DNA of 64,000 nucleotides, from NCBI RefSeq assembly GCF_012395185.1, contig NZ_JAAZTU010000006.1:62001-126000 (forward strand), read 5' to 3'. The notes under the pieces were generated by a model that ran no database searches, was not told the origin of the DNA, and worked only from the letters and a program-made list of their open reading frames with translations. The position numbers were made by a program, and so were the translations under genes. Of this stretch, positions 56,134-64,000 are shown piece by piece; within the stretch, counting starts at the first letter, position 1; each line of letters begins with the position of its first letter. Origin of the DNA: Vibrio aestuarianus. Lineage in GTDB: Bacteria > Pseudomonadota > Gammaproteobacteria > Enterobacterales > Vibrionaceae.

Positions 56134-56789
56134 TGTCAGAGTATTACATTGAAATTCAACGTGTGGTTAACACGGCTCTTGAAGAGTTGCAGGCAGAACA
56201 CCAAGCAGGTAAGTTAGCCGATGCCCCTTTAGCTAATAACCACTTTTTGGTTCACTGGGTGAGTAAGGCGCTTAAAGCGCAGCGTTTTGAACGTTGTGTT
56301 GTGGATGACTTAAATCGTTGGCAAAAAGCTGGGCGTTCAAAGGGCAACCAATCGGAACTGTTGTTTACGTTTAAGCGAATTTCTGCGTTCTATGCGCATT
56401 TCTTCAATGGTGATTTTGATAATAAAATTACCGATAAACGAATCGAAGCTTTCCTAGATTTTATGGAAGCGGAAGGTTGGGATGTCAATAACTGTGACCC
56501 ATTAGTGAATGTTGGAAAAGTGCAGATTTTTACTGACGGCCAAAATTCATTTGCGTTGTGCGGTGACCAATGTGATAACTGCTTTGACGGTGAGTTGATG
56601 GTTAAACCAATGAATTGGTTTGTACGTGGGCATCATGCTGACTTTGTTGAAAAGGCTTTTCAAGCCGGTTTTATGCTTTATAAGCGCACTGATTATAAAT
56701 CGAATGTAAAATATCATGGTGAATATTTGGTGTATCCTAACAATCAAGGGCCTCAAGTCGCCGAGATCCCTTTAGGATTTAAAGCTTAA
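56133..56789 (+). CDS. DUF2913 family protein
   Basis: 218-aa soluble protein with the family pattern HFLVHWVSKALKAQRFERCVVDDLNRWQ...GRSKG. Contains CGDQCDNCF, a possible metal site. Translationally coupled to the MFS gene. Role unknown. Confidence 0.75.
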   Translation: MSEYYIEIQRVVNTALEELQAEHQAGKLADAPLANNHFLVHWVSKALKAQRFERCVVDDLNRWQKAGRSKGNQSELLFTFKRISAFYAHFFNGDFDNKITDKRIEAFLDFMEAEGWDVNNCDPLVNVGKVQIFTDGQNSFALCGDQCDNCFDGELMVKPMNWFVRGHHADFVEKAFQAGFMLYKRTDYKSNVKYHGEYLVYPNNQGPQVAEIPLGFKA

Positions 56790-56800
56790 ATTTACGATTT

Positions 56801-56829
56801 AAAAGAGCTAGTTTACCTAGATCTTTTTT
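56801..56829 (+). terminator. Terminator after DUF2913 gene
   Basis: AAAAGA-G-CTAG / CTAG-A-TCTTTT stem (one mismatch) followed by T residues, between convergent genes. Confidence 0.65.
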
Positions 56830-56845
56830 GTATTTGCGGGCGTTT

Positions 56846-58276
56846 TTATTTCCCTTGTGCTTTGTGAACGATAGCTTTAACCATGCCATTAAAAATAAAA
56901 AGATGTGCTGGCATCATGGCAAACCAATAAAGTAATCCTAAAAAGCCTTGTGGATGCCACCATGCGGTGACGTTCAATTCTCGTGTTTCACCTAAATCTT
57001 TTATAGTGAATTCCAATCGGCCCAGTCCTGGTCCTTTCATACCAAATAAAAGTGATAGAAACTGTTTAGGTTGGCAGCGGATCACCTTCCAAGAGTCAAT
57101 AAAATCACCGACTTGCAGTTCAGGCCCCGTAGGGGAGCGACGTACGGGTTTGCCTCCACCAAAAAATAGATCTAACCATTCTCTTGTTCGCCATAAAATA
57201 TTGGCAAAAAAATACCCTTCGCTATGGCTGCCTATGGTGCGGATTACCGCCCAAAGTTGCTCAGTTGTTGCCGTTGTTTCAATCGTTGCGCCAGCACTTT
57301 TGGGGTAATAACCAAAACCGGGTTGCCAACGTTTAAGTGCACTAGGGTCAAAGCCCCATACTTGAGTGCGGGCAAAAGTACCTTCATTATCGATGATTTT
57401 TGTGACAACGTCACGATATGCGTGCATCTTTTGTGGATAGCGGGCTTCAATATCTTGTGAATTTGCAATGTAATCATGTTCTAGCCCTGCGAGCAAAGCG
57501 CGCCCTATACTGGCTGGAACCGACGTCACGAGCGCTAACCAGTACGATGCCATGTTAGGAGTGAGTAATGGTGTGGACCAAAGCCGAAAGGGACGATGAG
57601 TAGCTTGGCAAATGATACGAAACTGCTCACGATAGGAAAGCGTGTCAGGCCCACCGACTTCAAATAACTGGTGTGTTGTGGGGTGATCTAACGCTAATTT
57701 GAGCAGGTAATGATTTAGGTTCTCTAAAGCGATTGGGTTCGCCTTGGAGTCGACCCATTTGGGGGCGATTAATATCGGCAAGTTGTAGACGAAATCGCGC
57801 ATGATCTCAAAAGCGGCCGAGCCTGGGCCTAAAATGACACCTGCTCTTAGTTCTGTGATGGGGATTTCACTGGTTCTTAATAGCTCGCCGGTCATTTTTC
57901 GTGCTTGCAAATGTTCTGAGTTCCCCGTTTGCGGTTGAATGGCACTTAAATAAATCACATGTTTGACCTGGCTTGATTGTAAAGCTTGTTTGAAATTTTC
58001 CGCGAGTGACAATTCATAATCAACGAAATCATGTCCTTGAGCCATGCCGTGCACTAAGAAATAGATCAGATCAAATTGAGGAACGAGGGAAAGTGTGGCC
58101 TGTTTGTCGGCTAAATCCAAATATTGTAAGGTCAAGTTCGGATGTGGGGCACAACGTGAGCGTAAATAATCAATATGTCTGGCGGCAGCGGTGACTTGAT
58201 AATTTTGTTCAAGCAGTAATGGTAGCAATTGAGAGCCTACATAACCTGACGCACCGAGCACTAATATTTTTTTCAT
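56846..58276 (-). CDS. YbjT-like SDR oxidoreductase with DUF2867 domain
   Basis: 476 aa, the length of E. coli YbjT. N-terminal Rossmann fold with GASGYVGSQLLP nucleotide loop, extended SDR residues to ~300, then a DUF2867 domain (ATIETTATTEQLWAVI...). Start at 58276 has GAAGGG upstream; the frame extending to 58639 is shadow of the MATE gene. Function unknown. Confidence 0.85.
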   Translation of the reverse strand: MKKILVLGASGYVGSQLLPLLLEQNYQVTAAARHIDYLRSRCAPHPNLTLQYLDLADKQATLSLVPQFDLIYFLVHGMAQGHDFVDYELSLAENFKQALQSSQVKHVIYLSAIQPQTGNSEHLQARKMTGELLRTSEIPITELRAGVILGPGSAAFEIMRDFVYNLPILIAPKWVDSKANPIALENLNHYLLKLALDHPTTHQLFEVGGPDTLSYREQFRIICQATHRPFRLWSTPLLTPNMASYWLALVTSVPASIGRALLAGLEHDYIANSQDIEARYPQKMHAYRDVVTKIIDNEGTFARTQVWGFDPSALKRWQPGFGYYPKSAGATIETTATTEQLWAVIRTIGSHSEGYFFANILWRTREWLDLFFGGGKPVRRSPTGPELQVGDFIDSWKVIRCQPKQFLSLLFGMKGPGLGRLEFTIKDLGETRELNVTAWWHPQGFLGLLYWFAMMPAHLFIFNGMVKAIVHKAQGK

Positions 58277-58376
58277 GATTATCCCTTCAAATATGATGGT
58301 TAGATTATGCACACACAAGTATAATAACGGCTTAGTTTTTTCCTTGCTATCAATGTGTTGTCTTAGAGGTGATCTG

Positions 58377-59753
58377 TTGTCCGTTTTCTCGCAAATAATG
58401 TTACATACACGAGGTGATTTTTTCCGTCGTTTAATGGCTATCGCGATGCCAATCACCTTGCAAAGCATTATGTTTTCGAGTCGAGGCTTGGTGGATGTCT
58501 TAATGTTAGGGCAACTGGGTGAGGCTGAAATTGCCGCTGTTGGGGTCGCAGCTCGTGCTACCTTTGTAACGACCATCATGTTGGTTGGTGTCACAACTGG
58601 CGGGGCACTGTTAACGGCGCAATATTGGGGGGCTGGCAATCAAAAAGGAGTCAGAGAAAGTACGGCATTGACTTGGTTGGTTGCGAATTTGTTTGCAGCG
58701 CTTACTGTTGTGTTATTTCTCCTGTTTCCGAGCCAGATAATGGCGTTAACGACCGATTCAGAAATGGTAAACACGCTAGGTAGTCAATATCTCATTATTA
58801 CTTCGTTTAGTATGTTTGCGGTTGCATGTGTTAGCAGTATGGCTGTTGGTCTGCGCTCAATGCATAAGCCAGGGCTTAGTACCTTCTTTAGTGGCATCGG
58901 TATTATTGCGAATATCTTTTTAAACTGGGTGTTGATATTCGGTAAGTTTGGTATTCCAGCCATGGGGATTCAGGGGGCCGCCATTGCGACACTATTAAGT
59001 GGCTTACTTGAAGTCGGCTGTTTATACGGCTACCTTTACAGCAAAAAGCACCTGTTGGCGTTTGGTATTGAAGATATACGCGCCATCATTGATTGGCACA
59101 AAATTTCTCGTTTCCTCAAACTTTCTTTGCCGACCACGTTTAACTTCTTTGCATGGGCGGGAGGCTTATTTGTTTACCATGCGATTATGGGACAAAGTGG
59201 TGTTCAAGGTTTAGCAGCCTTATCAGTGATGACGCCTGTCGAATCTATTTCTCTCAGTTTGTTGATTGGAATGTCCAGTGCTGCTGCGGTATTAGTTGGT
59301 AACCAACTGGGTGCTAAAAACAACGAAGCCGTTTATTTTCAAGCATTAGGGTTGACGATTATCAGCTTGCTGGTTGGGATTGTTGTCGCTGCTTTACTCT
59401 TTGTGGTGCAAATCCCTATTCTCAACTCGTTTACCGCGTTAACGGAAGAGACGAGAGCATTGTCTGAGAAATTTATCATGATCCTGAGTGTTGGCATTGT
59501 ATTACGTTCAATCCCGATGACGGTGATTGTTGGTGTACTCCGTGCTGGTGGTGATGTTAAGTTTTGTTTGTACCAAGATTTAGTGGCGCAATGGGTGATA
59601 GGCATTCCATTAGCGGCATTTGCTGCGATTGTTCTTGGGGCATCACCAGAAATGATTTATATGCTGTTTTTAACCGAAGAAGCAGTTAAGTGGGGTGGCT
59701 CACTTTACAGAATGAAAAGCAAGAAGTGGATGCGGAATTTGATTGAAAATTAG
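58377..59753 (+). CDS. MATE-family efflux transporter
   Basis: 458-aa, 12-TM multidrug/toxin exporter. TTG at 58377 is chosen because GAGGTGA lies just upstream; ATG 58398 is an alternative. Motifs FSSRGLVDVLMLGQLG and LISLLVGIVV are typical. Na+ or H+ coupling unknown. Confidence 0.88.
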   Translation: MSVFSQIMLHTRGDFFRRLMAIAMPITLQSIMFSSRGLVDVLMLGQLGEAEIAAVGVAARATFVTTIMLVGVTTGGALLTAQYWGAGNQKGVRESTALTWLVANLFAALTVVLFLLFPSQIMALTTDSEMVNTLGSQYLIITSFSMFAVACVSSMAVGLRSMHKPGLSTFFSGIGIIANIFLNWVLIFGKFGIPAMGIQGAAIATLLSGLLEVGCLYGYLYSKKHLLAFGIEDIRAIIDWHKISRFLKLSLPTTFNFFAWAGGLFVYHAIMGQSGVQGLAALSVMTPVESISLSLLIGMSSAAAVLVGNQLGAKNNEAVYFQALGLTIISLLVGIVVAALLFVVQIPILNSFTALTEETRALSEKFIMILSVGIVLRSIPMTVIVGVLRAGGDVKFCLYQDLVAQWVIGIPLAAFAAIVLGASPEMIYMLFLTEEAVKWGGSLYRMKSKKWMRNLIEN

Positions 59754-59876
59754 ACATAACACCGTTGGTGTTTGCAATTTTATGCATATCTTGTGATCCA
59801 GTATCCAAAATACTTCCTACTCCTTAAGAATTAGTGTAGATTCACATTCCGATTTAGACTGTTTTTGAGTGATTTA

Positions 59877-60548
59877 ATGCTACAACTGACCAATCTTTGC
59901 AAAGGCTATGTAGATGGGGATGAATTTCACCCTGTATTGCAGGGAGCAGAATTAACGTTAAATCAAGGCGATCAATTGGCACTAATGGGTGAAAGCGGCT
60001 CTGGAAAGAGTACCTTGCTCAACTTGATTGCAGGCTTAGATACCGTCGATTCCGGTGAAATTTGGTTCCCTGGATTTTCGATGCATAAAACTTCTGAACA
60101 TAAGCGCACCGCTTATCGTCGCAATAATATCGGTCATATTTTCCAACAATTCAATTTATTGCCAACATTGAATGTGGCTGACAACATTCGCTTTTGTCGT
60201 CAGCTCAAAGGGTTAAAAGAAGACCAAGGTTTGTTGCGTCAAATTCTGTCATCGCTAGACCTGATGCCATTATTAGGTCGTTATCCTGAAGAAGTGTCTG
60301 GTGGCCAACAGCAGCGAGCGGCGATAGCTCGTGCTTTGTATATGGAACCCAAAATATTATTGGCAGATGAACCCACTGGTAGTTTAGATGAGCGCAATGC
60401 TGAAGCGGTAATGCGCCTACTAAATTCGTTAACCCGACAGTTAGAGTGCACGCTGTTTTTAGTCACACATAGTGAAAAAGTGGCACAGCATATGGATGGC
60501 TGTATTCGCCTGCAAGGAGGACAACTGCATGTTATGGCCCGTAGTTAA
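59877..60548 (+). CDS. AttE-like ABC transporter ATPase (LolD/MacB type)
   Basis: 223 aa. GESGSGKST Walker A, VSGGQQQRAAIARAL signature, LLADEPTGSLDE Walker B. Start at ATG 59877 with GAGTG upstream. First of a three-gene AttEFGH-type set. Confidence 0.9.
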   Translation: MLQLTNLCKGYVDGDEFHPVLQGAELTLNQGDQLALMGESGSGKSTLLNLIAGLDTVDSGEIWFPGFSMHKTSEHKRTAYRRNNIGHIFQQFNLLPTLNVADNIRFCRQLKGLKEDQGLLRQILSSLDLMPLLGRYPEEVSGGQQQRAAIARALYMEPKILLADEPTGSLDERNAEAVMRLLNSLTRQLECTLFLVTHSEKVAQHMDGCIRLQGGQLHVMARS

Positions 60549-62982
60549 GGCACTACTTGGTCATTATCGGCGTTATCCTCTACAAATCATCCTAGTTTGG
60601 CTTGGTTTGACACTTGGCGTTTCTTTACTTGTTGGTGTAACCGCTATAAATCAACACGCCCGTCAAAGTTATCAGAATGGTGAAAAGCTTTTCGCCAATC
60701 CTTTACCTTATCGTATCCGTCCTAAACATATTGCTAACAAAATCCCGCAAGGCTTTTATATTCAACTGCGACGTGATGGATTTCAGCAATGTGCGCCCTT
60801 TGAAAATTACCGCCTCAGTACGGCCAGTGGTTCAGATATTACTTTGATTGGTCTGGACCCTGTAGCAATGTTGCCAATTGATGGCGATCAAACATTGTCC
60901 GAAATTGCTACATTGTCTTTAATGCAACCACCATATCCGGTTTTAGTTAGTTCAGATTTAGCGCGGCTACAAGGTTGGCAAAACGGAGATTTTATTCTAC
61001 TGGATGACGGTTCAAAGCTAGGGCCAATTAGTATCGATCAACAATCCATGCTGAATGGTACGCGAGTCATTGCAGATTTATCTTTAGTGCGGATGCTTAA
61101 AAAAAGTACAGGACTATCAGTCATTGCTTGTGGTGATATGCCACCGGAAAAATTACAACGTTTAAAAAATGATTTACCAAATGGTTTAACGTTAGTACGC
61201 AGTTCCCGTAGTGAACTTGAGTCGCTTACGCATGCATTTCATCTGAATCTTAGTGCGATGGGGATGTTAGCTTTCCTTGTCGGCTTATTCATTTTTTATC
61301 AAGCGATGTCCCTGTCATTCATTCAGAGACAGCCTTTGGTTGGTTTGCTACGCCAAGCGGGCGTGTCTGGCTGGCAGTTAACTCAAGCATTACTGATTGA
61401 GTTATTTGGCATGGTGTTGTTTAGCTGGGTGTGTGGTAATGGGCTAGGTCTGTTATTAGCTAACCAGCTTATCCCTGCGGTTTCGGCCAGTTTAGGTGCG
61501 CTGTACGATGCAAACGTTGGGTTATCTATTGTTTGGAACTGGCAATGGAGTAGTTACAGTTTATACATGACCATCATCGGTGCTTTGGCGGCCTGTATTT
61601 GGCCGTTAACACGTCTGTTGAAATCACAACCAATTCGCCTTTCAGCTCGTTTATCCCTGGTTCGATTTGCTGGTGCCGAATTTAGAATACAGGCTTTGAT
61701 CGGTTGCGCATTTTGTGTGGCTGCAATCGCTGTATATCAAGTGCCACAAACTCAGCTGTCTGGTTTTGCAATCATCGCATTGATGTTATTAAGTACGGCT
61801 TTGTTTACCCCTTATTTGATATGGGCTTTATTCAATAGCCTTTCTTATACGTTGGGATGGGTGAAAGCGCGTTGGTTCTTTGCAGATGCGGCGGCGAGCA
61901 TGAGTTACCGTGGTGTTGCAACCATGGCATTTATGATCGCAATGGCGGCGAATATTGGCATTGAAACCATGGTGGGTAGTTTTCGTGACACGACCGATAA
62001 ATGGTTGAGTCAGCGTTTAGCAGCCGATATCTATGTGTATCCCACGAACAGTTCTGCATCTAGAATGAGCAGTTGGTTAACCGTACAACCTGAAGTCAAT
62101 GCCGTATGGTGGCGATGGGAAAGAGACTTTTCTACTGATAAAGGTACGCTTCAAGCGATCAGCACGGGGGCATCAGAGGGGGAGTTTGATTCACTGACGG
62201 TAAAATTAGGCGTCCCTAATTATTGGCATCATCTACATCATTCGAAAAGCATCATGATTAGCGAGTCAATGGCGCTTAAGTTGGGTATTAAACCTGGTGA
62301 TTATATTGATTTATCTGCTCCATTAGGTCGGCATTGGCAGGTTGTGGGTATTTATTACGATTACGGTAACCCATATCACCAAGTGTTACTGTCTCATCAA
62401 AACTGGTTATTCGCTTTTGCGGGTACCGGTAATGTGTCGTTGGGCATCGTCGTAAAAGAAGGCACTAACGCCAACGCTTTGAAGCAGCGCTTAGAGTCTG
62501 TTTTCAGGTTGGGGGATGACCGAACTTTTGACAACAACAATATTCATGACCAAGCGATGCGCGTGTTTGACCGAACTTTTGCTATTGCAGATACTTTAGG
62601 CCGAATTACCTTATTGATTGCTGTGTGTGGAATTTTCTTTGCAACCCTCGCTGGGGAAGTATCGAGGCAGCGCCATGTATCATTGTTACGCTGTCTTGGT
62701 GTTTCGGGGAAAGAGTTGATCGTTATTGGTAGCTTACAGCTGTGCATTTTTGGTGCGATATCATTGATTATCGCCATGCCGTTAGGTGTCGCGTTGGCAA
62801 ATTTAGTGGTTGATATCGTGATTAAACAGTCGCTAGGTTGGACAATGCAACTTCAATTAATACCTCATGAATATATGACAACAGCGGCTTGGGCAATGAT
62901 CACGCTAATGTTTGCAGGCGCTTTACCTGTCATTCGTCTGGTAAGAAAAGCGCCAATCAGTTCGCTAAGGGATGCGCTATAA
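60529..62982 (+). CDS. FtsX-type permease, fused AttFG-like
   Basis: 817-aa membrane protein with two FtsX halves (MacB_PCD-like periplasmic domains, 8 or more TM). AAGGAGG lies 8 nt before the ATG. Large size suggests AttF plus AttG joined. Exports an envelope component; substrate unknown. Overlaps the ATPase by 20 bp. Confidence 0.85.
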   Translation: MLWPVVKALLGHYRRYPLQIILVWLGLTLGVSLLVGVTAINQHARQSYQNGEKLFANPLPYRIRPKHIANKIPQGFYIQLRRDGFQQCAPFENYRLSTASGSDITLIGLDPVAMLPIDGDQTLSEIATLSLMQPPYPVLVSSDLARLQGWQNGDFILLDDGSKLGPISIDQQSMLNGTRVIADLSLVRMLKKSTGLSVIACGDMPPEKLQRLKNDLPNGLTLVRSSRSELESLTHAFHLNLSAMGMLAFLVGLFIFYQAMSLSFIQRQPLVGLLRQAGVSGWQLTQALLIELFGMVLFSWVCGNGLGLLLANQLIPAVSASLGALYDANVGLSIVWNWQWSSYSLYMTIIGALAACIWPLTRLLKSQPIRLSARLSLVRFAGAEFRIQALIGCAFCVAAIAVYQVPQTQLSGFAIIALMLLSTALFTPYLIWALFNSLSYTLGWVKARWFFADAAASMSYRGVATMAFMIAMAANIGIETMVGSFRDTTDKWLSQRLAADIYVYPTNSSASRMSSWLTVQPEVNAVWWRWERDFSTDKGTLQAISTGASEGEFDSLTVKLGVPNYWHHLHHSKSIMISESMALKLGIKPGDYIDLSAPLGRHWQVVGIYYDYGNPYHQVLLSHQNWLFAFAGTGNVSLGIVVKEGTNANALKQRLESVFRLGDDRTFDNNNIHDQAMRVFDRTFAIADTLGRITLLIAVCGIFFATLAGEVSRQRHVSLLRCLGVSGKELIVIGSLQLCIFGAISLIIAMPLGVALANLVVDIVIKQSLGWTMQLQLIPHEYMTTAAWAMITLMFAGALPVIRLVRKAPISSLRDAL

Positions 62983-64000
62983 ATGATGACTCGAGCTAAG
63001 TTAAGTATCCTTCTGATCGGTGTTTTAATTATTGTTGGCGTTTTTGCTGCTTTTTCTTGGTATGAGCATAGACAGACTCAGCACGATGTTAATGATGAGC
63101 TTAATGCCTCAAACCTTGAGACCGACAAAATCATTTTTGAACCGGTTTTACCCAATAATTCCGTGGTGCTTCCACGTGATTTTAAATTTCACCCAGAATT
63201 TCAGCATGAATGGTGGCACTATTTTGCCAATGTCGCTGATGAAAGGGGTCAACAATACAGTATTCAATGGAGTTATTTCCGCATTGCCAGTGATGATCGC
63301 ACAACCCAAGGTTGGTTAAATCCTCAGATTTATGTTTCCCATGTAGTGATATCTAATGCAGATAAGGTGTGGCGTGAACAACGTATTTCCCGCGGTGGTA
63401 TTGGTCAAGCTGGTTTTGAAATCAAGCCATTTAAGCTATGGATAGATAATTGGTCTTGGCGTTCATTAGGTGTTAGCCCTTTGCCTGGTATATTAGACAT
63501 CACAACGGATACGTTTTCGTTATCATTGCAAAGTACGGCCACGGGGAGTTTTATTTTACCCGGTGAAGGTGGTTACCAAGCTAAACACAATTTACTGCCG
63601 ATTGCGTCCTATAATTTACAAGCTCCATTTATGATGGTGAAGGGGAAACTCACGTTAGAAGGGCTACCACAAACGTTGAAGGTTTCAGGGTCTGCCTGGC
63701 TGAGTAAAGAGTGGGGCAATAACTTACTACCTTCACCAAATCGTAATTGGGATCGGTTTGTTTTCAATGTTGACGGTCAAAACACTTTGGTTATCAATCG
63801 CTATCGCCCTTATCAGCAGATGCCCTATGTTATTGGCACATTGATCCAATCATCAGGGGAAATCATAACGTTAAGTGAAGATGACATCGTTGTTTCCCCG
63901 GTTGCGACGTCGACATCAAGTGATACTAATAGTGTTCCGCTACAGTGGATAGTGAAGATCCCGAGATACGACATACATTTGGTTATAGAAGCAGTGAATA
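62983..64000 (+). CDS. AttH/CrtC-type lipocalin-like protein (3' end outside window)
   Basis: Open to the window end (~339 codons seen). N-terminal signal anchor, then CrtC/lipocalin-like beta body (HPEFQHEWWHYFANV, SGSAWLSKEWGNN). Starts 0 bp after the permease stop. AttH homolog by position; binding partner of the transporter. Confidence 0.78.
   Translation, partial: MMTRAKLSILLIGVLIIVGVFAAFSWYEHRQTQHDVNDELNASNLETDKIIFEPVLPNNSVVLPRDFKFHPEFQHEWWHYFANVADERGQQYSIQWSYFRIASDDRTTQGWLNPQIYVSHVVISNADKVWREQRISRGGIGQAGFEIKPFKLWIDNWSWRSLGVSPLPGILDITTDTFSLSLQSTATGSFILPGEGGYQAKHNLLPIASYNLQAPFMMVKGKLTLEGLPQTLKVSGSAWLSKEWGNNLLPSPNRNWDRFVFNVDGQNTLVINRYRPYQQMPYVIGTLIQSSGEIITLSEDDIVVSPVATSTSSDTNSVPLQWIVKIPRYDIHLVIEAVN

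Noticed and set aside
56846..58639. 597-aa version of the YbjT-like protein
   Set aside because: The first 121 codons overlap the divergent MATE gene and lack a ribosome site; the ATG at 58276 has GAAGGG and starts the Rossmann fold.
1..64000. CRISPR arrays, tRNA or rRNA genes, phage genes
   Set aside because: No regularly spaced repeats, cloverleaf-like or rRNA-like sequences, and no phage structural genes were seen on either strand.

Overview
The window reads as chromosomal DNA of a marine gamma-proteobacterium, almost certainly a Vibrio. The grounds are the gene content (TMAO reductase, Mn-dependent pyrophosphatase, sapABCDF beside pspF/pspABC, a two-adaptor RND pump, AttEFGH-type transporter, DUF2913, DUF2750 and RRF_GI-type proteins) and an order that, from memory, follows the Vibrio cholerae chromosome I segment running from torA down past rplY. 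No alignment was run. No rRNA, tRNA, phage or CRISPR array was seen.

Layout. 1-6.4 kb: 3' part of torA, a GH36 alpha-galactosidase, a leftward putative Mn/heavy-metal exporter with two Fur-box-like sites upstream, ppaC and a DUF2750 gene. 6.4-12.5 kb: leftward operon sapA-B-C-D-F plus a DUF2927 gene. 12.6-15.1 kb: pspF divergent from pspABC, with a visible sigma-54 promoter and IHF site. 15.2-20.5 kb: vexI-vexJ-vexK-like RND pump. 20.5-32.7 kb: mostly housekeeping genes (tag, a BCCT transporter remnant, metC, cls, an NSS transporter, an Rlu pseudouridine synthase coupled to a methyltransferase, META lipoprotein, LysE exporter, rhlE) followed by c-di-GMP-linked PilZ and HD-GYP genes.

32.9-49 kb is the accessory part. 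Two tandem large surface lipoproteins share a 243-bp identical block inside otherwise diverged sequence. A lipoprotein remnant follows, then a complete IS4-family element with a 10-bp target duplication. After it comes a CS1/CFA-I/Tcf-like chaperone-usher fimbrial operon (pilin, second subunit, usher, chaperone, tip-adhesin-like protein, and an outer-membrane barrel fused to LysM). The operon is bracketed on both sides by mirror-image modules, each made of a winged-helix regulator with one C-terminal membrane segment and two small single-pass membrane proteins. The four small proteins are related to one another. This is the most original system in the window; it looks like a duplicated ToxR/ToxS-style membrane signalling unit dedicated to a pilus.

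49-64 kb returns to core genes: rplY with a structured leader, a PhoPQ-like two-component system with a PepSY protein, radD, rsuA, a Bcr/CflA exporter, DUF2913, a YbjT-like oxidoreductase, a MATE exporter, and an AttE / fused AttFG / AttH lipocalin set cut by the window end.
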